Shown piece by piece: positions 56,101-64,000 of a stretch of 64,000 nucleotides of DNA. Made by a program: the position numbers and the translations under genes. The stretch's first letter is position 1. The number at the start of each line of letters is the position of its first letter. The notes below the pieces were generated by a model. That model saw only the letters and a program-made list of their open reading frames with translations. It did no database searches and had not been told where the DNA came from. The DNA comes from Deltaproteobacteria bacterium (GTDB taxonomy: Bacteria; Desulfobacterota; Binatia; Binatales; Binataceae). Location: positions 1-64,000 of the forward strand of contig JAJXYF010000005.1 of NCBI GenBank assembly GCA_021780755.1, written 5' to 3'.

Positions 56101-59100
56101 GAGTTCGCCGGCCTCGCCATTGTCGTTATCGCGTGCTTCGGTCGCAGGGCGTGGCCGGTCGCGGCTCCCTTTGTGATCCTGTGGATGGCCGCCCCGGCGG
56201 TCGCACGATGGGCGAGTCTTTCGCCCCCGATGGCGGGTTCCGATCCGCTGTCGATCGAGGACGCTCGAGCGCTGCGGCTGATCGCACGCAGGACCTGGCG
56301 CTTCTTCGAAACCTTCGTTACGGCAAGCGACCACATGCTGCCGCCGGACAACTTCCAGGAAGAACCGCAGCCAGTGCTAGCCCATCGGACTTCGCCGACC
56401 AACCTTGGGCTATACCTGCTGTCGGTGATAACTGCTGGTGATTTTGGCTGGCTGGGAAAATTTGAGACGGCCGAGCGGGTGGAAGCCACGCTCGCGACCA
56501 TGAACCGGCTCGAGCGTTTCCGCGGACATTTCTACAACTGGTACGACACGCACGACCTTCGTCCGCTGGATCCGAAATACATCTCCGCGGTGGACAGCGG
56601 GAATCTCGCCGGTCATCTGATCGCGCTTGGCAACGCCTGCCGGGAAATGACCGTCGCGCCCGTGACGGGGCTGGAATGGCTGGTTGGAATCGATGATGCG
56701 CTGGAAATCACGCGCGAGTCGCTGCGCGGGCTCTCGGATGATCGACGGACCTCAAGCGTGACCCGAAAGCATCTTGAGGACGCTCTGGAGGATCTTTCCA
56801 TCGCGGTCTCAGCCGCGCTCAGAATCGCCGGAGAACCGGGACTTGACGCCGAAAGCCGACACGGTGCTGAAAAATCGGGCGGGCCGGCCCGCGCAACCCC
56901 GGCAGATCTAAGCGTGTGGATGGCGGAACTGGCGCCGCGTGCCGATACGCTCACTGACATTGCGCGCACGTTGCGGGCGGAGCGTGCCGACGAGGCCAGC
57001 GCTGAAGTGCTGGCCTGTGCGGAGACGGTGAATGCTACCCTGCGCAGCCATCAGCGCGATTTCGACCAGCTGATGCCTTGGGCGAAGCTTGTCGCCGGGG
57101 ACGCCGCGCTCGCCGTGGCAGTGAAGGCGGCGACCGAGGTCACTTCGGAGCGGGTAGTGCCGCGCCTCTTCGATTCGGTTCCGACCCTGGCCGATCTGCC
57201 CAATAGTTGCGAGGCCGCGGTGCTCCTGCTGACGCAGCGCCGGGACGGGAACGCTGCGCAATCTGCTGCGGCGGGTGCCTCGCCCAACCCTCGCGTAGAT
57301 GTTTTGGTTGACGCCCTGAAGCGCTCGGCCAGCACCGCGCGGGCGTTCACGCGACGCCTGGAGGCGCTCGGCGAACTGACCAGGAAAATGTTCGACGCGA
57401 TGGAGTTCGGTTTCCTCTTCAACCCGGCGCGCCAACTGCTCTCGATCGGGTATCTGGCTACGGACGGCAGCCTCGATCCGAGCTGCTATGACTTGCTCGC
57501 CTCCGAGGCGCGCCTGGCGAGTTTCGTGGCGATCGCCAAGGGCGATCTGCCGACCCGGCACTGGTTTCGGCTCGGCCGTACCGAAACCCCGGTGGGGCGC
57601 GGTTCGGCGTTGGTCTCATGGTCCGGTTCGATCTTCGAGTACCTGATGCCAAGCCTGGTGATGCGCGCGCCGTCAGACAGCCTGCTTGAGCAAAGCAACC
57701 GCTTCGTGGTCCAGCGGCAGATTGAATACGGTGCCGAACTCGGCCTTCCGTGGGGCGTGTCGGAATCCGCCTACAACACTCGCGATCTGGAACTCACCTA
57801 TCAATATTCAAGCTTTGGCGTCCCCGGCCTGGGGCTCAAGCGCGGACTCGGCCGCGACGCGGTTATCGCTCCGTACGCAACGGCGCTGGCGGCGATGGTC
57901 GATCCGCAAGCCGCGGCGCGAAACTTCACACGGCTGGCCGCCGCGGGGGGCCGCGGCAGGTATGGGTGGTATGACGCCTTGGACTATACACCGGCGCGCC
58001 TCCCTGAGGGCCAAAAGGTAGCGATCGTTCGCTCCTACATGGCGCACCATCAAGGGATGACCTTGATCGCGATCTCCGATGCTCTGCGGGACGGTGCGAT
58101 GCGCGCGCGCTTTCACGCCGAGCCGATCATCCAGGCGACTGAGCTTTTGTTGCAGGAACGAGTCCCGCGGGATGTGTTGGTGGCCCATCCGGGAGTCGCC
58201 GAAGTAGCGGCGGCGGCCAACGTCCGCGAACTGATTCCGCCGATGCCGCGCCGCTTCCGATCCCCTCATCAACTGATTCCCCGTACTCACCTGCTCTCCA
58301 ACGGCAATTACGCGGTCATGATCACCGCGGCGGGCTCAGGATACAGCCGCTGGAAGGATCTTGCGGTCACGCGTTGGCGCGAGGACGCTACCTGCGATTC
58401 GTGGGGCTCTTATATCTTCGTGCGCGACGTGCGCAGCGGCGACGTGTGGTCGGCAGGCTACCAGCCAACCGGGGTCGAGCCGGACAACTACGAGGCGACC
58501 TTCTTCGAGGATCGCGCCGAATTCGTCAGGCACGATGGACTGATCGAGACGAAAATGGAGATTGCAGTGTCTCCGGAGCACGATACTGAGGTGCGCCGCG
58601 TCTCGATCTCGAATCACGGCACCGCGGTGCGCGAGATCGAGCTGACCTCATATGCGGAGGTGGTGTTGGCAGCGGAGGCGGCCGACGCCGCGCATCCGGC
58701 CTTCTCCAAACTTTTCGTCCAAACCGAGTTCGTCGCCGACAGCGATGCGCTGCTCGCTACACGGCGGCTGCGGTCGCCGTCTGACCATGAGATCTGGGCG
58801 GCGCACATGGCGGTGGTCGAGGGCGAGGTCGTGGGTGCAGCGCAATTCGAGACTGATCGGGCGCGCTTTCTGGGACGGGGGCGCGGACTCCGGACGCCGG
58901 TCGCGGTGATTGACGGCCGACCACTTTCCAACACTGACGGCGCCGTACTCGATCCGATCTTCAGTCTTCGTCGCCGCTTCCGGCTTGCGCCTGGGGCCAC
59001 GGCGCGGATGGCGTTCTGGACGCTGGTCGCGCCCTCGCGCGGCGCGGCGCTCAACCTGGCCGACCAACATCATGATCCCGCGGCATTCGACCGGGCCATC

Positions 59101-62100
59101 ACGCTCGCTTGGACGCAAGCGCAAATTCAGCTTTACCATCTCGGTATCGACACCGACGAGGCCAACCTCTTCCAACGTTTGGCAGGTCATGTGCTCTACT
59201 CCAACCCGGCGCTGCGGCCTTCATCCGCGGAGCTTCAGCGCAGTGAGAGTGGGCCGTCGGCGCTCTGGGCGCACGGAATTTCCGGCGATCTGCCAATGGT
59301 TTTGGTCCGCATTGCCGACGTCGAGGGTCTGCAGGCGGTGCGCCAGTTACTGCGCGCCCATGAATATTGGCGGATGAAGCAGTTGCCGGTGGACCTGGTG
59401 ATTTTGAATGAAAATCCCCCTTCCTACGCTCAGGACCTGCAGACCGCCCTGGAGACCATGGTGCGGGCCAGCCAGTCGCAACGGCCGACGGGCAAAGACG
59501 CCGGGCGCGGAGACGTGTTTATCCTGCGCGACGACCAGGTGTTGCCGCAAACCCGCAGTCTGCTTCAGAGTGCCGCTCGCGCGGTGATCTGGAACGGCCG
59601 TGGCAGCCTCTTCCAGCAGGTCAAACGCCTGGAAGAATCCGCCACCGCCGTTGCTCCGCCGCCTAGACGCCGCCACCCCGCGATTGCAATGCCGGAGACC
59701 GTCTCGGCTCTGCCGAAGCTCGAATTTTTCAATGGCCTGGGCGGTTTCGCGGCTGGCGGCGCGGAATACGTAACCATCCTCGGTGAAGGACAGTGGACGC
59801 CGGCACCGTGGATCAACGTCATCGCCAACCCCTCTTTCGGGTTCCAGGTATCGGCCGAGGGCGGCGGTTATACCTGGTCGGTGAATAGCCAGCAGAATCA
59901 GATCAGCCCATGGTCCAACGACCCGGTCAGCGATCGGCCGGGCGAAATGTTTTACGTTCGCGACGAAGACAGTGGAGAGTTCTGGAGTCCCACGGCTCTG
60001 CCGATTCGCGAAGAGCCGTCGCCGTATGTCGCCCGGCATGGTCAGGGGTACAGCCGTTTCGAGCACACGTCGCATGGAATCTCGCTCGAACTGCTGCAAT
60101 TCGTCCCGCTGATAGACCCGATCAAGATCTCGCGGCTGAAGATCCACAATAATTCGCAGCGCTCCCGCAGACTCTCGATCACCGCATACGTGGAATGGGT
60201 ATTGGGCACGTCCCGCTCCGGCTCCGCTCCGTTCGTCGCAACCGCAATCGATGAGGAAACCGGAGCGATGCTCGCAAGGAACCACTGGAGCACCGAGTAT
60301 GGCAATCGCGTTGCGTTCGCCGACCTTGCCGGACGCCAAGTCGCCTGGTCCGGTGATCGAACGGAGTTCCTGGGGCGCAACGGCACGCACGATCATCCGG
60401 CCGCCCTCGAGGGCAGAACACCGCTCTCCAATCGCGTCGGCGCCGGCCTCGACCCGTGCGGCGCTCTGCAGGCCCGGCTCGAGCTCGCGCCGGGCGAGGC
60501 GACCGAGATCGTATTCCTGCTGGGTGAAACATCGACCAGCGCCGAAGCGGTCGCGCTGATCATGCGTTACCGGAGCGCCGACCTCGAAGCGGTATTGCGC
60601 GCGGTGACCCGATTCTGGGATGAGGCCCTCGGCACGGTTCAGGTGCGAACGCCGGATCGTGCGATGGACCTCCTGCTGAATCGCTGGCTCCTCTACCAGA
60701 CACTCTCGTGCCGGGTGTGGGCGCGCGGTGCGTGCTACCAAGTGAGCGGTGCTTATGGCTTTCGCGATCAGCTCCAGGACGTGATGGCGCTCTGCGCTGC
60801 CAAGCCGGAGGTGACGCGCGAACATTTGCTCCGCGCCGCCGGGCGGCAGTTTGTCGAGGGCGACGTTCAGCACTGGTGGCATCCGCCGTCGGGCCAGGGA
60901 GTCCGCACGCGGATCTCGGACGACCGCGTCTGGCTCGCATACGCCGCGGCCCATTATGTCGAAGTCAGCGGGGATCGCGGGGTGCTCGACGAAATGGCCC
61001 CCTTTCTCGAAGGTCCGGTGCTGCGCGCCGATCAGTTGGAGGCCTATTTTCAACCGACGGTCTCCGCGGAGCAGGGCACCTTATATGAACACTGCGCGCG
61101 AGCGCTGGACCAAAGCCTGGCGGTCGGCGTTCACGGTCTGCCCCTGATCGGCACCGGCGACTGGAACGACGGCCTCAATCTGGTCGGTGCCGGCGGCAAG
61201 GGCGAGAGCGTCTGGCTTGGCTGGTTCCTCCACGCGACGCTCTCAGCTTTCGCCGGATTGGCGACGAGCCGTGGCGATCAAGCGCGGGCCGCCGCCTGGC
61301 GGCAGCACGCTACCGCGCTGGCGGGTTCGCTCGAACGAGAAGGCTGGGATGGCGAGTGGTACCTGCGCGCCTTCTTCGATGACGGAACGCCGCTGGGTTC
61401 CGCCACGAGCAGCGAATGTAGTATCGATTCGATTGCACAGTCGTGGGCGGTAATCTCGGGCATCGCGAATAAAGCGCGCGTCGCTACGGCGATGGCGGCG
61501 CTGGACCAGCGCCTCGTCCGGCGCGCCGACGGCTTGCATCTGCTGCTGACCCCACCGTTCGATCAATCAGTGCCTGACCCCGGCTACATTAAGAGCTACC
61601 CGCCTGGCATCCGCGAGAACGGCGGCCAATATACGCACGGCGCCGTCTGGTCGGTGATCGCCTTTGCGATGCTCGGGGACGGGGACAAAGCCGGCGAGCT
61701 GTTTTCCCTCATGAATCCCATCAATCACGCCGCCACGCGCGCCGGCGTTCATCGCTACAAGGTTGAGCCGTACGTTTCCTGTGGCGACGTTTATGCCGAG
61801 CCCGCCCACGTGGGGCGCGGCGGCTGGACCTGGTACACCGGTTCGGCCGGATGGATGTATCGGGCGGGTCTCGAGTGGATACTTGGATTTCGTCTGCATG
61901 GCGCGACTCTACTGATCGATCCGGTTGTCCCGAAGGCCTGGCGGCACTTCGAAATCGTCTTCCGCTACCGCTCCGCGCTCTATGAGATCGCTGTCGAGAA
62001 CCCTCACGGCGTTAGTCGCGGTGTTAATCGGGTGGATCTCGACGGCAAGTCGCTGCACGGAGATCCGGTGCTGATACCTTTGTCAGATGACGGTGCGACC

Positions 62101-62172
62101 CATACGGTCCTCGTCACTATGGATGACGCAGGCCGGATCGGCGAGGTAACCTTCGCGGCCCTGACGGACTGA
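53182..62172 (+). CDS. Cyclic beta-1,2-glucan synthase-like protein (GT84 + GH94-like)
   Basis: 2996 aa; glycosyltransferase section YVITLDADTRLPRGTVRRLIGKMAHPLNRP..., TM segments, GH94-like SYPPGIRENGGQYTHGAVWSVIAFAMLGDGDKAGELFSLMNPINHA. ORF start is TTG; exact start uncertain. Confidence 0.9.
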   Translation: MVQRVTASSSRPKAVVKNIFQHVLKSAAAGFPPETDEPIRAELFSIERLEQHAESLAHAQRITIRRGAGRDLRHRLHDNGRVLLEAYGATVRAVREERAITAAAEWLIDNFYVAQEQIREISEDLPRGFYRGLPKLADGPLKGYPRVFGVAWAFVAHTDSRFEPEQLCRFVRSYQRVQPLTMGELWAVAITLRIVLVENLRRAAERTVNDRAARQAADALADRLLGVGRHEAEAPAAALRRFDKQPVPRALAVQLVQRLRDQDQKVTPALVWLDQRLAAMGTTADEAVRAEHQTQGAMNVTVRNVITSMRMISAVDWAEFFESVSLVDAALRADSDFAEMDFPTRDRYRHAIEELARGSGQPELEVARHAIAAAKRAVAVPAIGRCETAEIMRETGYYLISKGRRVIEREIGFRVPIGESLVRANAAVGILGYVGTLAIIGVFILILPLIGVAEFGVTGWILCLLGLLAIAPASDAAVALVNRGVASAVGARTLPAMELAHGVPAGLRTMIVVPTLLTTPAELAEQIESLEVHYLASQDGDLCFALLSDWTDSATENAADDDDLLEAAAAGIARLNQRHGSAADGARFFLLHRRRIWNEGQGKWIGWERKRGKLHELNRLLRGATDTTYAAIGGRPPIVPAGVRYVITLDADTRLPRGTVRRLIGKMAHPLNRPRLEAESGRVVEGYAVLQPRVTPSLPSGREGSLFQRIFTSPSGLDPYAFAVSDVYQDLFGEGSYSGKGIYDVDAFEAALDGRLPESVILSHDLLEGIFARAGLASDIEVVEEFPSRYDAAAARQHRWARGDWQLLPWVFGRGRDSTGDQRRTAIPLIGRWKMMDNLRRTLSAPAAFLALLVGWTLPLAAAAMWSGFVVATLALPTLLPAFLGIVPRRRGLSQRRHWFAVGTDFALSLSQVALLIILLAHQAWLMTDAIVRTFFRMFVKQRRLLEWVTAAQARLSTELDLAGYYRWMAGGIEFAGLAIVVIACFGRRAWPVAAPFVILWMAAPAVARWASLSPPMAGSDPLSIEDARALRLIARRTWRFFETFVTASDHMLPPDNFQEEPQPVLAHRTSPTNLGLYLLSVITAGDFGWLGKFETAERVEATLATMNRLERFRGHFYNWYDTHDLRPLDPKYISAVDSGNLAGHLIALGNACREMTVAPVTGLEWLVGIDDALEITRESLRGLSDDRRTSSVTRKHLEDALEDLSIAVSAALRIAGEPGLDAESRHGAEKSGGPARATPADLSVWMAELAPRADTLTDIARTLRAERADEASAEVLACAETVNATLRSHQRDFDQLMPWAKLVAGDAALAVAVKAATEVTSERVVPRLFDSVPTLADLPNSCEAAVLLLTQRRDGNAAQSAAAGASPNPRVDVLVDALKRSASTARAFTRRLEALGELTRKMFDAMEFGFLFNPARQLLSIGYLATDGSLDPSCYDLLASEARLASFVAIAKGDLPTRHWFRLGRTETPVGRGSALVSWSGSIFEYLMPSLVMRAPSDSLLEQSNRFVVQRQIEYGAELGLPWGVSESAYNTRDLELTYQYSSFGVPGLGLKRGLGRDAVIAPYATALAAMVDPQAAARNFTRLAAAGGRGRYGWYDALDYTPARLPEGQKVAIVRSYMAHHQGMTLIAISDALRDGAMRARFHAEPIIQATELLLQERVPRDVLVAHPGVAEVAAAANVRELIPPMPRRFRSPHQLIPRTHLLSNGNYAVMITAAGSGYSRWKDLAVTRWREDATCDSWGSYIFVRDVRSGDVWSAGYQPTGVEPDNYEATFFEDRAEFVRHDGLIETKMEIAVSPEHDTEVRRVSISNHGTAVREIELTSYAEVVLAAEAADAAHPAFSKLFVQTEFVADSDALLATRRLRSPSDHEIWAAHMAVVEGEVVGAAQFETDRARFLGRGRGLRTPVAVIDGRPLSNTDGAVLDPIFSLRRRFRLAPGATARMAFWTLVAPSRGAALNLADQHHDPAAFDRAITLAWTQAQIQLYHLGIDTDEANLFQRLAGHVLYSNPALRPSSAELQRSESGPSALWAHGISGDLPMVLVRIADVEGLQAVRQLLRAHEYWRMKQLPVDLVILNENPPSYAQDLQTALETMVRASQSQRPTGKDAGRGDVFILRDDQVLPQTRSLLQSAARAVIWNGRGSLFQQVKRLEESATAVAPPPRRRHPAIAMPETVSALPKLEFFNGLGGFAAGGAEYVTILGEGQWTPAPWINVIANPSFGFQVSAEGGGYTWSVNSQQNQISPWSNDPVSDRPGEMFYVRDEDSGEFWSPTALPIREEPSPYVARHGQGYSRFEHTSHGISLELLQFVPLIDPIKISRLKIHNNSQRSRRLSITAYVEWVLGTSRSGSAPFVATAIDEETGAMLARNHWSTEYGNRVAFADLAGRQVAWSGDRTEFLGRNGTHDHPAALEGRTPLSNRVGAGLDPCGALQARLELAPGEATEIVFLLGETSTSAEAVALIMRYRSADLEAVLRAVTRFWDEALGTVQVRTPDRAMDLLLNRWLLYQTLSCRVWARGACYQVSGAYGFRDQLQDVMALCAAKPEVTREHLLRAAGRQFVEGDVQHWWHPPSGQGVRTRISDDRVWLAYAAAHYVEVSGDRGVLDEMAPFLEGPVLRADQLEAYFQPTVSAEQGTLYEHCARALDQSLAVGVHGLPLIGTGDWNDGLNLVGAGGKGESVWLGWFLHATLSAFAGLATSRGDQARAAAWRQHATALAGSLEREGWDGEWYLRAFFDDGTPLGSATSSECSIDSIAQSWAVISGIANKARVATAMAALDQRLVRRADGLHLLLTPPFDQSVPDPGYIKSYPPGIRENGGQYTHGAVWSVIAFAMLGDGDKAGELFSLMNPINHAATRAGVHRYKVEPYVSCGDVYAEPAHVGRGGWTWYTGSAGWMYRAGLEWILGFRLHGATLLIDPVVPKAWRHFEIVFRYRSALYEIAVENPHGVSRGVNRVDLDGKSLHGDPVLIPLSDDGATHTVLVTMDDAGRIGEVTFAALTD

Positions 62173-62265
62173 AAGAACCGCCAGGTCTCGACCGACGACC
62201 GATTTCGGGCGCAGAACTCGCGCAGCTTTGTGGCGGACCGCTTTGTTCTTACGAGTCGCTCTTTT

Positions 62266-63450
62266 TCATGCAGGGCTTAGAACGCCGCAGACCAACTTGG
62301 CGATCATGAGTTCTTCGTCGGTATGGATGACGCGGACCGCGACCCGGCCGTCCGCGGCGGAAATCACGCCTTCATTCGCCGCGTTGCACCGGTCTTCGAG
62401 TTCGATTCCAAGGAACCCCAGCCCGTCGCAAATCCGCGCGCGGACCGTGGGCGCCCGCTCACCGATACCGCCGGCGAACACCAGCGTGTCCAGTCCGCCG
62501 AGCGCCGCCGCGAATGCGCCGATCCATTTCTTGACCTGGTAGCAAAACAGGGCGACCGCTTCAGCCGCCCGCAGGTCGTGCGTTTCCCGATCGAGCAAGT
62601 CACGCATGTCGGAGCTGGTCTCCGATATGCCGAGCAGCCCGGACTTGAAGTTGACCATCCGGTTGAACTGCTCCGCGCTCATTTTTTCCGTGCGCGACAG
62701 ATACCAGACCAGTCCGGGATCGAGATCGCCCGAGCGGGTGCTCATCGGCAGACCGGCAGTGGGGGTAAAACTCATGCTGGTGTCCACGGATTTACCGTCG
62801 CGCACCGCCGCCAGACTCGCGCCATTGCCGAGATGTGCGAGGATCACCCGGCCGTGAGCCGCTGCCGCGCCGTCCAGGCGGGCCAGTTCTTCGATCAGGA
62901 ACGCATACGACAATCCGTGAAACCCGTAACGCCGCACCCCCTGCGCTTCATAGCGGCGCGGGATCGGCAACAGCCGCGCGACTGGCGGCAGATCATGGTG
63001 AAAGGCGGTGTCGAAACATGCCACTTGGGTCAGGTCCGGAAAGCGGTGCTGAAACGCCTCGGTCAACAGGATCTCCTCGGGCAGATGCTCAGGATCGAAA
63101 GCGCTCAGCCGGCGCAGCTCCTCGACCATTTCCGCGGTGATTCGCTGTGGCTCGCTATACTTCGGCCCGCCATGCACCACGCGATGCCCCACCGCGGTCA
63201 ATGCATCGCGCCCGCTGCGCAGCTCGAGCCAATCCATCAGCACATTCACGGCGACCGTATGGTTCGGCACCGCCAACGATCGAGAAAAGTTCTCCGAACC
63301 TTTGACGGCAAAGGTGGCGTTGGGAAGGCCGATCCGTTCGATACTCCCGTCCAGCGCGCGACGCATCGGCTCGCCGGTTTCAAACAGTGCGAACTTGATG
63401 CTCGACGATCCGCCATTGATCGTCAGGATGCGCGCGCCAGATGGTTTCAT
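62266..63450 (-). CDS. ackA: Acetate kinase
   Basis: ILTINGGSSSIKFALFE, VGHRVVHGG, FDTAFHHDLP, YGFHGLSYAF, LAHLGNGASLAAVRDGKSVDTSMSFTPTAGLPMSTRSGDLDPGL. Confidence 0.96.
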   Translation of the reverse strand: MKPSGARILTINGGSSSIKFALFETGEPMRRALDGSIERIGLPNATFAVKGSENFSRSLAVPNHTVAVNVLMDWLELRSGRDALTAVGHRVVHGGPKYSEPQRITAEMVEELRRLSAFDPEHLPEEILLTEAFQHRFPDLTQVACFDTAFHHDLPPVARLLPIPRRYEAQGVRRYGFHGLSYAFLIEELARLDGAAAAHGRVILAHLGNGASLAAVRDGKSVDTSMSFTPTAGLPMSTRSGDLDPGLVWYLSRTEKMSAEQFNRMVNFKSGLLGISETSSDMRDLLDRETHDLRAAEAVALFCYQVKKWIGAFAAALGGLDTLVFAGGIGERAPTVRARICDGLGFLGIELEDRCNAANEGVISAADGRVAVRVIHTDEELMIAKLVCGVLSPA

Positions 63451-63498
63451 CGAGATGACACCTTCGTCGTTGCGCAGTGCGAACAAAGCCGGGTTGGT

Positions 63499-64000
63499 TC
63501 AGCGGCCGTTAAGGAACCCCTTCACCGCGCCTTCGACCACCGTGCCATTAAAGAAGTCAGGGTTCATGCTGGTCCAGAGACGGGCGGGATTGGCGAAGAC
63601 AAAATCGCGAAAGTCGTCTTCTCCGATGAGTCCGTGCTCGACCATCTCATAGGCTTCCTCGGTCACTTCGGTCATGTCGGGCACATCCCAGTGGCCGATA
63701 TCGGAACTGAAGATAGCGTTGAGCTTCGCGCCGAACGGAAGCTTACGCGTATCGAACGCCATGGCGTTGATCGGGTCGTCGGCCTCGCATCCGAAGTAAA
63801 AGTTGGGAACGAACAGGTCGCGGATATCCTCCGGTTTTGCGATTCCGCATCGCGACCAGTCGTCGCGCGCGGCCGGGTCCTCTTCCGTGCCGCCGATGCC
63901 CCAGCCTTCACCATGGCCGTCGAGCTTATCGGTAACGAGCTTGCCGCCGTAGCGCCGCGCAAGGTCCTGAAACAGCTTGCGGTCGAGGTTGGCGGGATTG
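63499..64000 (-). CDS. Amidohydrolase family protein, N-terminal part cut off by the window edge
   Basis: Frame stays open from ORF 63499..63762 to the window end: NPANLDRKLFQDLARRYGGKLVTDKLDGHGEGWGIGGTEEDPAARDDWSRCGIAKPEDIRDLFVPNFYFGCEADDPINAMAFDTRKLPFGAKLNAIFSSDIGHWDVPD... Confidence 0.85.
   Translation of the reverse strand, partial: NPANLDRKLFQDLARRYGGKLVTDKLDGHGEGWGIGGTEEDPAARDDWSRCGIAKPEDIRDLFVPNFYFGCEADDPINAMAFDTRKLPFGAKLNAIFSSDIGHWDVPDMTEVTEEAYEMVEHGLIGEDDFRDFVFANPARLWTSMNPDFFNGTVVEGAVKGFLNGR

Noticed and set aside
59347-61053. 568-aa minus-strand ORF antisense to the glucan synthase gene
   Set aside because: Shadow ORF over a continuous conserved enzyme frame.
1-64000. CRISPR arrays, transposases, integrases, phage genes or toxin-antitoxin/defence cassettes
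   Set aside because: No regular direct-repeat array and no recognisable mobile or defence proteins among the translations.

Overview
GC-rich bacterial chromosomal window with about 45 protein-coding genes, one tRNA-Leu, and no CRISPR array, rRNA, phage or transposase that I could see. Three regions stand out. (1) A thioredoxin-fold gene at 18725-19909 is split in the ORF track by an in-frame TGA at 19142-19144. The reading frame continues with conserved sequence (..LLLSWASW-U-GCRFDLPVWQ..), and a SECIS-like hairpin has its apical GUC 22-24 nt after the UGA. I call it an unannotated selenoprotein; it sits directly after a DUF547-radical SAM fusion gene. (2) A minus-strand copper membrane monooxygenase operon (pmoC-pmoA-small ORF-pmoB) is followed by a Zn-alcohol dehydrogenase, a c-type cytochrome, a Tat-dependent small subunit, a GMC oxidoreductase and SCO1/SenC. 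No PQQ methanol dehydrogenase is present in the window. The small ORF encodes a predicted secreted/membrane protein whose mature N-terminus would be His-Gly-Gly. (3) A sensor-less sigma-54 activator (GAFTDA variant) is divergent from pmo. It is followed by a near-consensus sigma-54 promoter in front of TadE/TadG-like genes. Other content: an isoprenoid-type cluster (large FAD oxidoreductase, polyprenyl synthase, tandem acetoacetate-decarboxylase-like protein), pntAA/AB/B, six amidohydrolase-superfamily genes, pyruvoyl arginine decarboxylase, class I FBPase, a porin plus two small cytochromes, a 2996-aa cyclic beta-glucan synthase-like protein, and ackA. Gene content is compatible with an uncultured methylotroph/alkanotroph such as Binatota, but that taxonomic guess is inference. 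All calls come from reading the sequence and supplied translations; no database search was run.
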